DNA of 64,000 bases from JBBARC01 sp040400005. GTDB taxonomy: Bacteria > Pseudomonadota > Alphaproteobacteria > Acetobacterales > Acetobacteraceae. This document shows positions 43,114 to 51,598 of this stretch, piece after piece. Every line of letters starts with the position of its first letter. Within the stretch, counting starts at the first letter, position 1. A model generated the notes under the pieces. It was not told the origin of the DNA. It searched no databases and was given only the letters and a program-made list of their open reading frames with translations. The stretch lies in NCBI GenBank assembly GCA_040400005.1, contig JBBARC010000009.1, positions 12,137 through 76,136 of the forward strand, read 5' to 3'. The position numbers and the translations under genes were made by a program.

Positions 43114-43307
43114 GGAAGGCGAGGGGCTTTGCCCCCTCGACCCCCACTAAGGGCAGGCCCTTAGAACCCTTAACTTGGGTTTGGGGGGAAGGGGGCTGAC
43201 ACGAACCGTGCAACGCACCGTGCTGGCCCCCTTCCCCCCAAACCCAAACTAAAGGATTTTAAAGGCGCGCCTTTAATGGGGTCCAGGGGCAAAGCCCTTG
43301 GCCTTCC
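43114..43307. repeat. Family-2 hairpin repeat, copy 1
   Basis: The core arms GGGTTTGGGGGGAAGGGGGC (43177-43196) and its complement (43226-43245) are perfect over 20 bp. Outer parts also pair imperfectly. The whole unit is identical, by eye, to the complement of 61859-62052. It sits between the ybdD stop and the convergent DUF1489 gene. The G-rich strand could also form a quadruplex. Confidence 0.9.
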
Positions 43308-43730
43308 TCACAACAACCCCAACCTCGCCAGCTCGCGGCGCATGTCGGGGGGTAAGGCGCCTGTTGCTGCCGTGGTTTTTGCGTCGGCATCCTCTGGCGC
43401 ATCGTTGGCGGCCAGGTAGCGCCAGCCTTGAAAGGCGCGGGCGGCGCGCGGGCGCACGGTTATCAGCGTGGGGTCCAGCACCAAATCGGCGGCTTTGGCG
43501 CCATCGTCACGTACCGCCTCTTCGATCGCCAAAATCCGTTGGCGCAGGCTGATAATGCCGGCCACCACCCAGTATAGCGATCCGCCATCGGTGATGTCGG
43601 CCGCGCGTTTGGGCATTTGCCGCGTGCGGTGAAATACCCGGCCGGTATGGGCCAGCAGGCGCTGTTGAAACGCGGCAACATCGCCAGGGTCTTTGGCGCC
43701 GACGGCAAGTTTTATCAAATGCACGGTCAT
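43308..43730 (-). CDS. DUF1489 family protein
   Basis: This 140-residue protein of a mainly alphaproteobacterial family starts MTVHLIKLAVGAKDPGDVAAF and has the TRQMPKRAADITDGGSLYWVV segment typical of it. Its function is unknown. Its ATG overlaps the MFS gene stop (43727-43730), so the two are coupled. Confidence 0.83.
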   Translation of the reverse strand: MTVHLIKLAVGAKDPGDVAAFQQRLLAHTGRVFHRTRQMPKRAADITDGGSLYWVVAGIISLRQRILAIEEAVRDDGAKAADLVLDPTLITVRPRAARAFQGWRYLAANDAPEDADAKTTAATGALPPDMRRELARLGLL

Positions 43731-45064
43731 GCTTGGGTGGGTTTATGGCGCCACGGCCCGCGCAGGGCAAAGCTCATCGCCACAAAAAACACAGCACCGG
43801 CCGCGCAAATGGCAAACCAGGTTTGCCACGATGCGCCGCCATCGCGTGCTTCCATATCCACCACGCGGGGCAGGGCCAGAAACGATGCGGTCACGATCAA
43901 CCGCAGCAACCAGCCCCACACGGCCAGGCCGGTTGCGGTTAATGCCGGGTTATGCGCTTCCACGGTTTCGGTAAAACTCGCCATCCAGGTGGCGTAGGCC
44001 GCCCCCATCAGCATGGAAATGGCGCCGCCCACCACGGCCATGGCGGCAAAACTGGGGGATGCAAACCTATGCGCCATAAACAGGTAAATAAGGGCGGCCG
44101 CACCCAAACCACCCACCAGCATAAAAGGTTTGCGCAGCCGCAGTTTATCCGACCACACCCCGGCGCCGATCAGTGCCACCGCGTTGGCCGCCCAGGTGAA
44201 ATTCAACAGCGCGTTCGCCCGCTGCGCCGAAAAACCAAACACGGCCACCAGATAGATCACCCCAAACGCCACCATGGTATAGTAGATGAGCAACAACACC
44301 GACACGCCCAGGGCCGACCCCAAAATATCAGGCCGCAGCATCTGGCCGAACGCGGCGGCGGCGCTGATATCCGGGTGAGCATTTGCGTGGGCTTCCACCA
44401 TCGGCGCATCCTGCGCCGTTACCATCACTTGGTCGCGCAAACCCGCGGGCAATTCGCGCAAATAGCGCCAGGCGAGCAAAAACACCGCGAAGCAAAACAC
44501 CCCGCAAATCACAAATTGCGCGCGCCAGCCGGGCAGCATGGGCAGGGTAACACTGGCCACTGCACTGGTTAGCAAACTGCCCAGCACGGGGCCGATGGTC
44601 CAAAACCCCATGGCGGTGGCGCGCCCCACCTGCGGCGAAAAATCGCGGATCAGCGCCGGCGTCGCCACCAGAATAACCCCTTCCACGCAGCCCACGGCGA
44701 TGGAAAATACTGCCCAGGCCAATTTTGTGTGGGCAAGTGGGGTGGCAATGCCGGTCAGGATCGCCACTGGCAGCAACCCCCACACCACCATCGGCGCCCG
44801 GCCGATGCGGTCACTCACCCCGGCCGCCAACGACGCAAACGCCCCCAGCGCATTGCCGATGGCAAGGGTTGCTACCAAAAACCCAAAATTTATGTGCAGG
44901 TCTTTCATGGTTAGCGGCGTTACCGCGCTGCCGACATATAAGGCGTAGTAAAGGGCAACCGTAATCAGCACCACCAGGGCCAAATGGCGGCGCCGTTCGT
45001 TTGGCGCTGGGTAATGTGCCAGCTCGCGGCTTGCCGGCGGCCGGCTTGGGGTGGTGCTGGACAT
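43727..45064 (-). CDS. MFS transporter
   Basis: This 445-residue major facilitator has about twelve hydrophobic helices and the motif-A loop GVSDRIGRAPMVV between helices 2 and 3. A second half-repeat is present (ANALLNFTWAANAVALIGAGVWSDKLRLRKPF). A central charged loop of about 50 residues separates the halves. The substrate cannot be assigned. The gene is first of a two-gene unit with DUF1489. Confidence 0.88.
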   Translation of the reverse strand: MSSTTPSRPPASRELAHYPAPNERRRHLALVVLITVALYYALYVGSAVTPLTMKDLHINFGFLVATLAIGNALGAFASLAAGVSDRIGRAPMVVWGLLPVAILTGIATPLAHTKLAWAVFSIAVGCVEGVILVATPALIRDFSPQVGRATAMGFWTIGPVLGSLLTSAVASVTLPMLPGWRAQFVICGVFCFAVFLLAWRYLRELPAGLRDQVMVTAQDAPMVEAHANAHPDISAAAAFGQMLRPDILGSALGVSVLLLIYYTMVAFGVIYLVAVFGFSAQRANALLNFTWAANAVALIGAGVWSDKLRLRKPFMLVGGLGAAALIYLFMAHRFASPSFAAMAVVGGAISMLMGAAYATWMASFTETVEAHNPALTATGLAVWGWLLRLIVTASFLALPRVVDMEARDGGASWQTWFAICAAGAVFFVAMSFALRGPWRHKPTQA

Positions 45065-45170
45065 GGTTCGGATTTTTCCCCGGGTTTTGTTTTGGTTGGG
45101 CTGTTTTTTCTATTCTGGCGGGATTTTACCGGTGCCGTCGAGGCGGCCCCATTTAGCCTCCGTAGCCAGC

Positions 45171-45193
45171 GTAGCCCGGGTGAAACCCGGGGC
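45171..45193 (+). repeat. REP palindrome 1 (left of the RAYT gene)
   Basis: GTAGCCCGGGTGAAACCCGG (continuing GGC) forms a 6-bp GC stem with a TGAAA loop. The same sequence occurs at 45905-45927 (inverted) and 46695-46717. Confidence 0.88.
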
Positions 45194-45335
45194 CTACTTT
45201 CCGCACACCACCCGCCCCTATTCCCGCCCCGCCCGGCCTAACGCGTATCCCCGAGCCTGCCGGCGCTCGCGTATCCCCTTGCCATAGCGGCGCCCCGGCG
45301 ACAGACAGCATCCCCCATATCCACGGATACATGTC

Positions 45336-45869
45336 ATGGTGCGCTACCGGCGAAACCGCATCCCAGGCGGCACATATTTCTTCACCGTCACGTTGGCCGA
45401 TCGTCGCTCCACCATCCTGGTCGACCATATCGACGCGTTGCGCGCCGCCTTTCGCGCAACGAGAGAAGTGGCACCGTTCACCATCGATGCCATCGTCGTC
45501 CTACCCGAGCACCTGCACGCCATGCTCACCCTGCCTGAGAACGATGCCGATTACCCCAACCGTTGGCGCCGCATAAAAGGGCATTTCACCAGCGCGGTTC
45601 GTGCGGCCAAATTTCCCCTTATTCCGGATGCGAGCGGAGAATATCGTCTTTGGCAACACCGCTATTGGGAGCATACGATACGTGATGAGGATGATTTCGC
45701 CCGCCACGTCGATTATATCCACATCAACCCCGTCAAGCACCGTCTGGTCGCCCGCGTCGCCGACTGGCCGCATTCATCGTTTCATCGGTACGTGCGCGAC
45801 GGTGAACTTTCCATCGATTGGGCCGGCACGGAGCCTGTGGACGCGCAAGGTTTTGGGGAGCGAGGCTGA
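45336..45869 (+). CDS. REP-associated tyrosine transposase (RAYT)
   Basis: This 177-residue Y1-type HUH-fold protein has YFFTVTLADRR at the N-terminus, the HUH-like PEHLHAML and the RYWEHTIRDEDDFARHVDYIHINPVKH helix carrying the candidate catalytic tyrosine(s). RAYTs process REP palindromes and here three identical-looking REP sequences lie around it, one on each side and one about 0.8 kb away. It is intact and could be active. Confidence 0.92.
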   Translation: MVRYRRNRIPGGTYFFTVTLADRRSTILVDHIDALRAAFRATREVAPFTIDAIVVLPEHLHAMLTLPENDADYPNRWRRIKGHFTSAVRAAKFPLIPDASGEYRLWQHRYWEHTIRDEDDFARHVDYIHINPVKHRLVARVADWPHSSFHRYVRDGELSIDWAGTEPVDAQGFGERG

Positions 45870-45904
45870 TCGCGCCCTGCTTTGCCGCCTATGTGGGCGG
45901 AGAT

Positions 45905-45927
45905 GCCCCGGGTTTCACCCGGGCTAC
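45905..45927 (-). repeat. REP palindrome 2 (right of the RAYT gene, inverted)
   Basis: This is the complement of REP 1 (GCCCCGGGTTTCACCCGG...), placed 35 bases after the RAYT stop, giving an inverted pair around the gene. Confidence 0.88.
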
Positions 45928-46080
45928 TAACTCACCGCACTGCCACGATGATAAAAATAACTTGCCCAGGTCGCCATTTCCACTGTATCGTTATTATTGT
46001 TAACTAGCATAAGCGGCAAAACCCTGATCACCACCCAGCCCATCCAACCGCCAGACGGCCCCGAACGCACGCAGCGCCAC

Positions 46081-46698
46081 ATGCGCATGTGCGCGGAGCT
46101 GGCTGACCTCGCCATGGGCCTAGCCCGCGCCGCCGCCGCCCGCACCCTCGCCGATTGGGCCGAACCAGAACAACCACCCCCGGCAGAGCCGCAGATCAAC
46201 GAATCGGCGGAGCCGCAACTCAACGAAACCGCGGTGCCGCACACCAATCCCGCGCCAAGCCGCAAGGCCAGCCGCCCCGCCGCATCCGCCAAACCAACCG
46301 ACCCGGCCCTGCTCTTCACCCGCCTCGCCGCCATTGTGCGCGATTGCATAGCCCTAGAATCCCGCCTCGCCGCCAGCGCCGCAGGCACTGCCAACCACGG
46401 CGGCACGTCCCGCGCCCCGCCAGACCCCCGTCGCCCCAAGCTGCAAGAAGCCCTCCGCCTAGTCACCACCAACCTCCCCGACCGCGCCGCCCTCTTACGC
46501 GAAACAACCACCCGCGCCGACGAACATTTGGCCGCCGACCCCGATCAAACCATCGAAATCCCCGATCTCCTCATCAACATCTGCGAAGACCTCGGCATAG
46601 AAATCAATTTCAAAACCCTACCCGACGAATTTCTCTTCACCACCTACAACCCAATAGATTTCGACGACTCCGACCCCCGAGCCACCTCCCCGCCGTAG
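46081..46698 (+). CDS. Unrecognised protein, acidic C-terminus
   Basis: From ATG 46081 it is about 205 residues: a helical MRMCAELADLAMGLARAAAAR start, a Pro/Glu/Asn-rich linker (about 30-75), a helical region (LLFTRLAAIVRDCIALESRLAAS) and an acidic end. A TTG at 45997 would extend it. No domain was recognised. It lies between REP 2 and REP 3; its end overlaps REP 3 by four bases. It could be a passenger or an unrelated resident. Confidence 0.6.
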   Translation: MRMCAELADLAMGLARAAAARTLADWAEPEQPPPAEPQINESAEPQLNETAVPHTNPAPSRKASRPAASAKPTDPALLFTRLAAIVRDCIALESRLAASAAGTANHGGTSRAPPDPRRPKLQEALRLVTTNLPDRAALLRETTTRADEHLAADPDQTIEIPDLLINICEDLGIEINFKTLPDEFLFTTYNPIDFDDSDPRATSPP

Positions 46699-46717
46699 CC
46701 CGGGTGAAACCCGGGGC
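46695..46717 (+). repeat. REP palindrome 3
   Basis: Same sequence and orientation as REP 1, at the 3' end of the unrecognised gene. Confidence 0.85.
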
Positions 46718-46985
46718 CCAACTATCCACAACGCCCGTTGCCGGGGCACCGATGCGTCATGCGCAATCTGTAGCCGCCAACGAAACCGCCTGATTGGCGG
46801 CAAAACCACCATAGGCGCGCACCCGCACGCCTGCCCCTATCGCGTGCGCCGGCGCGAACGCGCCATGCAAACTCCCCCCCACCCCCCAAGTTAACGCTGT
46901 TGAGTTTCGCGCCCGGCGGCGCTAGGCTCGCTTCCAACGCCGCTCAAGGGCCGGCGGCCACAAAGCGCAGAAAGGGAACGCGACC

Positions 46986-48284
46986 ATGGACGTATTGATC
47001 GACAACCGGGTTATCACCACGCCAAAACCATGGCGCACCAAATCCGAAATTCCCGGCTTTGTCGCCCCCGACCCCTACGCCATGCCGCTGGAAGACATCG
47101 ATGTCAGCCAGGCGATCCTGTTCGCAACCGACCAAATGTGGCCCTATTTCAAGCGCCTGCGCGAAGAAGCCCCGGTACACTACTGCGCCAACGCCGAATT
47201 TGGCCCGTACTGGTCGGTCACCAAATTCCAAGACATTCTGCGTATTGAAAACAACCCAACCGTGTTTTCGTCCGACGTCTCCCGCGGTGGCATTACCCTG
47301 CGCGACCAGCTGGAAGATTTCATCCTTCCCATGTTCATCGCCATGGACCCGCCCATCCACGATTACCAGCGCGCCGCCGTCAACCCGGTGGTCTCCCCCA
47401 CCAATTTGGCCCGCCTCGAAATTCTCATCCGCGAACGCGCCGGCGAAATTCTCGATGCCCTGCCCCGCGGCGAAGTGTTCGATTGGGTCGATCGGGTCTC
47501 AATCGAACTCACCACCCAAATGCTGGCAACCCTGTTCGATTTCCCCTTCGAACAGCGCCGCAAACTCACCCGCTGGTCCGATGTTGCAACCGCAACGCCC
47601 GGCGGCGGCATTATCGAAGATGACGAGCAGCGTAAGGTGGAACTGCTCGAATGCCTGACCATGTTCACCGATCTGTGGAACGAAAAGGTCAACGCCCCGC
47701 CAACTGGCGATCTGATTTCGCTAATGGCCCACGCAGAAGCCACCCGCAACCAAAACCCCATGGAATATCTGGGTAATTTGATTCTGCTGATTGTTGGCGG
47801 CAACGATACCACGCGCAATTCCATCACCGGCGGCCTCTATGCGCTGAACAAATTCCCTGATCAGTACACCAAACTACTCGCCGACCGCTCACTGATCCCC
47901 AACATGGTGTCCGAAATCATCCGCTGGCAAACCCCGCTTGCCCACATGCGCCGCACCGCCACGCGTGATTTCGAATTTGAAGGCAAGCAAATCCGCGAAG
48001 GCGATCGCGTCGTCATGTGGTACGTCTCCGGCAACCGCGATGATACAGCAATCGAAGATCCCAACAGCTTCATCATCGACCGCGACCGCGCCAAGCGCCA
48101 TCTGTCATTCGGCTTTGGCATCCACCGCTGCCTGGGCGAAAAGCTTGCCGAAATGCAGCTGAAAATCATCTGGGAAGAAATCCTCAACCGCTTCCCGCGC
48201 ATCGAAGTGGTCGAAGAGCCCACAAGGGTGTTTTCCTCGTTCGTCAAAGGCTACGAAAAACTGATGGTGCGTATTCCGGTTTGA
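46986..48284 (+). CDS. Cytochrome P450, CYP153-like
   Basis: This 432-residue soluble P450 has a heme-binding FGFGIHRCLG (Cys about residue 382), the I-helix oxygen-binding VGGNDTTRNSITGG and an EIIRW helix-K motif. The HLSFGFGIHRCLG..IWEEILNRFPRIEVVEEP end resembles CYP153 alkane terminal hydroxylases. No ferredoxin or ferredoxin reductase gene is adjacent, so redox partners must be elsewhere. Start ATG 46986 follows an AAGGGAACG ribosome-binding site. Confidence 0.88.
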   Translation: MDVLIDNRVITTPKPWRTKSEIPGFVAPDPYAMPLEDIDVSQAILFATDQMWPYFKRLREEAPVHYCANAEFGPYWSVTKFQDILRIENNPTVFSSDVSRGGITLRDQLEDFILPMFIAMDPPIHDYQRAAVNPVVSPTNLARLEILIRERAGEILDALPRGEVFDWVDRVSIELTTQMLATLFDFPFEQRRKLTRWSDVATATPGGGIIEDDEQRKVELLECLTMFTDLWNEKVNAPPTGDLISLMAHAEATRNQNPMEYLGNLILLIVGGNDTTRNSITGGLYALNKFPDQYTKLLADRSLIPNMVSEIIRWQTPLAHMRRTATRDFEFEGKQIREGDRVVMWYVSGNRDDTAIEDPNSFIIDRDRAKRHLSFGFGIHRCLGEKLAEMQLKIIWEEILNRFPRIEVVEEPTRVFSSFVKGYEKLMVRIPV

Positions 48285-48309
48285 CCGCTGGGTGAGGCGA
48301 GTTAAGAAA

Positions 48310-48366
48310 CTTCTTTTCCGAAGAAAAGAAGCAAAAGACTTTTATTATGCTGGGCCTGGGGCGATT
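48310..48366. repeat. Family-1 half repeat, copy G
   Basis: Only the left arm (CTTCTTTTCCGAAGAAAAG, then AAGACTTTT) and part of the centre are present, after the P450 gene. The right arm is missing. Confidence 0.8.
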
Positions 48367-48437
48367 TTAACAACGAGATCCCCTGGGCCCAATGATAATT
48401 ATTTTTCCACGATAACTCGAAGGGTCGCGTTCCCTGC

Positions 48438-48932
48438 ATGACCCACAGCATCGCAATCCAGGGCGACATACCGTCAGGCTTATGGGGCGCCCTGCAGGCC
48501 CACGGCTTCACCGGCGCCAACACCACTGCCGCCGAAACGCTGTTGATCACCACCCCCCATAGCGATCCGGGCCTTACCGCAAAAAATCTGGCGGCCTTCG
48601 CCGCCGCCACCACCCTGCCCTGCCTTGCCGTGCTTCTCATCCCCTGCCCCAGCACCAGCTTGGCCGATTGGCCGGCCGCCGCCGCAGTCGCGTCCCTGCG
48701 GGCGTTGGTATGCAGTGCGGCCCTGGCCTATGCGCCGCGCGATGTCCGCATCAATGCCATCAGCCTGGGCACCTCCTTCCCCACTGGCACCGCACCGCAA
48801 CACCCAGCACCCGATACGCTCGCAGTTAGCCCCGCCGATGTGGCCGGCACCGTAGCGCTTATGCTAAAGCTACGCTCCATGACCGGTCAGATCATTCACC
48901 TCAGCCCCCCAACACAAACGAGCCCCGCATGA
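48438..48932 (+). CDS. Truncated SDR-like protein upstream of folB
   Basis: This 164-residue protein matches only the C-terminal part of short-chain dehydrogenases (ALAYAPRDVRINAISLG, then VAGTVALML and SMTGQIIHLS). The NAD(P)-binding glycine turn and the YxxxK motif are not present. It may be a degraded enzyme or a small non-catalytic protein. Its stop overlaps the folB start by four bases, which argues that it is still translated. Confidence 0.65.
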   Translation: MTHSIAIQGDIPSGLWGALQAHGFTGANTTAAETLLITTPHSDPGLTAKNLAAFAAATTLPCLAVLLIPCPSTSLADWPAAAAVASLRALVCSAALAYAPRDVRINAISLGTSFPTGTAPQHPAPDTLAVSPADVAGTVALMLKLRSMTGQIIHLSPPTQTSPA

Positions 48933-49342
48933 CCGCGCATAGTTTTGCCGATGCCCGCCGCGCCCTGCGCCACGTGTTTCTGCGCGACATGGTGCTATCG
49001 GCCAGCATCGGCGTGCACGGGTTCGAACAATCCGCCCGCCAGCGCATCCGCATCAATATCGATCTGGCCGTCGATGACGATGGCGCCGCCCCCCTGTCGC
49101 GCGCCGCCATCGGCCGTGATGAACTGTCCCGCGTCGTCGATTACGAAGAAGTCGCCAAATCGGTGCGCGCGATTGTCGCCAGCGGGCACGTCCGCCTGGT
49201 TGAAACCCTGGCCGAACGCCTGGCCGAAACCTGCCTCACCGATCGCCGCATCGGCATCGTGCGGGTGCGGGTGGAAAAGCTTGACATCCTTGCCGATACT
49301 GCATCGGTTGGGGTGGAAATCGAACGCCGCCGCGCAGAATAA
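48929..49342 (+). CDS. folB: Dihydroneopterin aldolase
   Basis: FolB splits dihydroneopterin in folate synthesis. The 137-residue protein has the family start VFLRDMVLSASIGVHGFEQSARQRIRINIDL, the DYEEVAKSVRAIV helix, and LVETLAERLAETCL with the conserved Glu. The four-base overlap with the SDR-like gene fixes its start. It lies upstream of uvrC, a frequent alphaproteobacterial order. Confidence 0.92.
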   Translation: MTAHSFADARRALRHVFLRDMVLSASIGVHGFEQSARQRIRINIDLAVDDDGAAPLSRAAIGRDELSRVVDYEEVAKSVRAIVASGHVRLVETLAERLAETCLTDRRIGIVRVRVEKLDILADTASVGVEIERRRAE

Positions 49343-49619
49343 TCCCCCAAGCTGGGCGATACCTAGCTTTTACAATCGGATACAGTTTTGTGTTAGGTTG
49401 ATGACAGCGCCATTTAGCAAAAACACGCAAAATCAACACACTAGAAATACCGCGGTGCAGCGTGAAATAGTGCCGTGCGCCTTTGGGTTGACACCGTTCA
49501 CGAGAACGTGAGGGCACTACCCACAGACTTATCCACAACCTAGCAGGCCAAATGGGGATAATTAATGCCCAATCTGGCCAGCCCTTGAGCCGCGCCCCCA
49601 CAGGCCCCACAAACACCCC
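49343..49619. other. Non-coding region between folB and uvrC
   Basis: No gene is supported here. One perfect DnaA box TTATCCACA lies at 49529-49537. A single box without AT-rich repeats is not an origin, but could regulate uvrC. Confidence 0.5.
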
Positions 49620-51515
49620 ATGACCGATACGCAAGCACAACCTGAAAGCGAGTTGCCCGCCTCCCCCGGCACCATCGCCGCCGGTGTGCTGGTGATTGAA
49701 ACAGCACTAGAAACCATGCCGCTTTCCCCCGGCGTGTACCGCATGCTGAACACCGCAGGCGACGCGGTTTACGTCGGCAAGGCCCGCAGCCTGAAAAAAC
49801 GGGTGCTCAACTACACCCAAATCGCCCGCCTGCCAGAACGCCTGCGCCGCATGGTGGCCGAAACCGCCACCATGGAAATTATCACCACCCACACCGAGCC
49901 CGAAGCGCTGCTGCTCGAAGCGAACCTGATCAAAAAGCTTAAACCCCGTTATAATATTTTGCTGAAAGACGACAAATCTTTCCCCTGGCTGGTGCTCACC
50001 GAAGACCATGATTTTCCCCAAATCGCCAAGCACCGCGGCGCGCAAACCGGCAAAAACAGCTATTTCGGCCCGTTCGCCTCGGCCTGGTCGGTCAACCAAA
50101 CGGTCACCGCCATGCAGCGGGTGTTTCTGCTGCGCTCCTGCGCCGATACAGTGTTTGCCAACCGCACCCGGCCCTGCCTGCTCTATCAAATCAAACGCTG
50201 CTCGGCGCCGTGTGTGGGTAAAATCAGCGCGCCCGACTACGCCAAACTGGTCGATCAGGCGCGCAGCTTTTTGGCCGGCCGCGCCGGCACCGTGCAGCGC
50301 GAGCTTTCGGGCGAAATGCAGGCGGCGTCCGATCAGCTGGAATTTGAACGCGCCGCCACGTTGCGCGATCGCATCCGCGGCCTCACCTACGTACAGGGTA
50401 GCGGCATCGCCAACCCGGCAAGCCTCACCGATGCCGATGTCATCGCCCTGCACCAGCTCGCCGGCCAAACCTGCGTGCAAGTGTTTTTTGTCCGCGGCGG
50501 GCGCAATAACGGCAACCGCGCCCATTTCCCCGTGCACCCGCGCGATGCCGAGGCCGGCGATGTGCTGGCTGCCTTCATTGCCCAGTTTTATGACAGCATG
50601 CCGCCCCCCCCCCTGTTATTGGTCAGCCACGACATGGAGGAGCAGGCCTTATTGGCCGAAGCGTTGAGTTTAAAAGCCGGCCGGCGGGTCACCATCACCC
50701 GCCCCGAACGCGGTGAAAAGCGTGCCGTGCTGGATCACGCCCAAACCAACGCGCGCGAAGCGATGGAGCGTAAATTGGCCGAAAGCGCCGGCCAGGCCAA
50801 GCTGCTCGATGGCGTGGCCGCCTTGTTCGATCTGCCCAGCGCCCCCAACCGCATTGAAATTTACGATAATTCCCACATCCGCGGGCAATCGCCCTACGGC
50901 GTTATGGTGGTGGCGGGGCCGGAAGGGTTTCGCAAATCGGCCTACCGCAAATACGCAATCAAGGGCGACATGGCGCCAGGCGATGATTTTGCCATGATGC
51001 GCGAAATGCTCGAACGCCGCTTCGCCCGCGCGATCGACGCCGGCGCCGAAGGCGGCACGGAATGGCCCGATCTGCTGCTCATCGATGGCGGCGCCGGCCA
51101 GCTTTCCGCCGTGCGCGGCGTGCTGGACGCGTTGGGGGTGGACGATGTGCCGGTGGTCGCCATTTCCAAAGGCCCCGACCGCGATGCCGGGCGCGAATGG
51201 TTTCACCGCGATGGCCACGTGCCCATGCAACTGCCGCTGCGCGACCCTATTCTCTATTACCTGCAACGCCTACGCGACGAATCGCACCGCTTTGCCATTG
51301 GCACCCACCGCGCTGGCCGATCGAAAACCCTGATCAAAAGCGAGCTCGACGAAATCCCCGGCATTGGCCCGGCGCGCAAAAAGGCACTGCTGCACCATTT
51401 TGGCTCGGCGCGTGGGGTGAAACAGGCGGGGTTGGCGGAATTGCAGGCCGCCCCTGGCATTTCAACGGCAACTGCGCAGCAGATTTATGCGTTTTTCCAC
51501 CAGGGGGCGGGGTAA
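49620..51515 (+). CDS. uvrC: Excinuclease ABC subunit C
   Basis: UvrC makes the two incisions of nucleotide-excision repair. The 631-residue protein has a GIY-YIG nuclease (GVYRMLNTAGDAVYVGKARSLKKRVLNY), a UVR domain (AASDQLEFERAATLRDRIRG), an RNase H-like nuclease (EIYDNSHIRGQ, then LLLIDGGAGQLSAV) and a C-terminal helix-hairpin-helix pair (DEIPGIGPARKKALLHHFGS). Its start at ATG 49620 gives the usual length. Confidence 0.96.
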   Translation: MTDTQAQPESELPASPGTIAAGVLVIETALETMPLSPGVYRMLNTAGDAVYVGKARSLKKRVLNYTQIARLPERLRRMVAETATMEIITTHTEPEALLLEANLIKKLKPRYNILLKDDKSFPWLVLTEDHDFPQIAKHRGAQTGKNSYFGPFASAWSVNQTVTAMQRVFLLRSCADTVFANRTRPCLLYQIKRCSAPCVGKISAPDYAKLVDQARSFLAGRAGTVQRELSGEMQAASDQLEFERAATLRDRIRGLTYVQGSGIANPASLTDADVIALHQLAGQTCVQVFFVRGGRNNGNRAHFPVHPRDAEAGDVLAAFIAQFYDSMPPPPLLLVSHDMEEQALLAEALSLKAGRRVTITRPERGEKRAVLDHAQTNAREAMERKLAESAGQAKLLDGVAALFDLPSAPNRIEIYDNSHIRGQSPYGVMVVAGPEGFRKSAYRKYAIKGDMAPGDDFAMMREMLERRFARAIDAGAEGGTEWPDLLLIDGGAGQLSAVRGVLDALGVDDVPVVAISKGPDRDAGREWFHRDGHVPMQLPLRDPILYYLQRLRDESHRFAIGTHRAGRSKTLIKSELDEIPGIGPARKKALLHHFGSARGVKQAGLAELQAAPGISTATAQQIYAFFHQGAG

Positions 51516-51598
51516 AGTTCACTCATTATTGATCAAATAGCCCATTTGTCGCAAAAATGAGGCTGGCCTTAACCGTGAGTTTCCGCTACGAGGCCTGC

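Noticed and set aside
47059..47658. Second plus-strand frame in the P450 region (199 codons)
   Set aside because: Out of frame with the P450 and has no motif; a shadow frame.
49529..49537. DnaA box as a replication origin
   Set aside because: Only one box and no AT-rich unwinding repeats or origin genes nearby.
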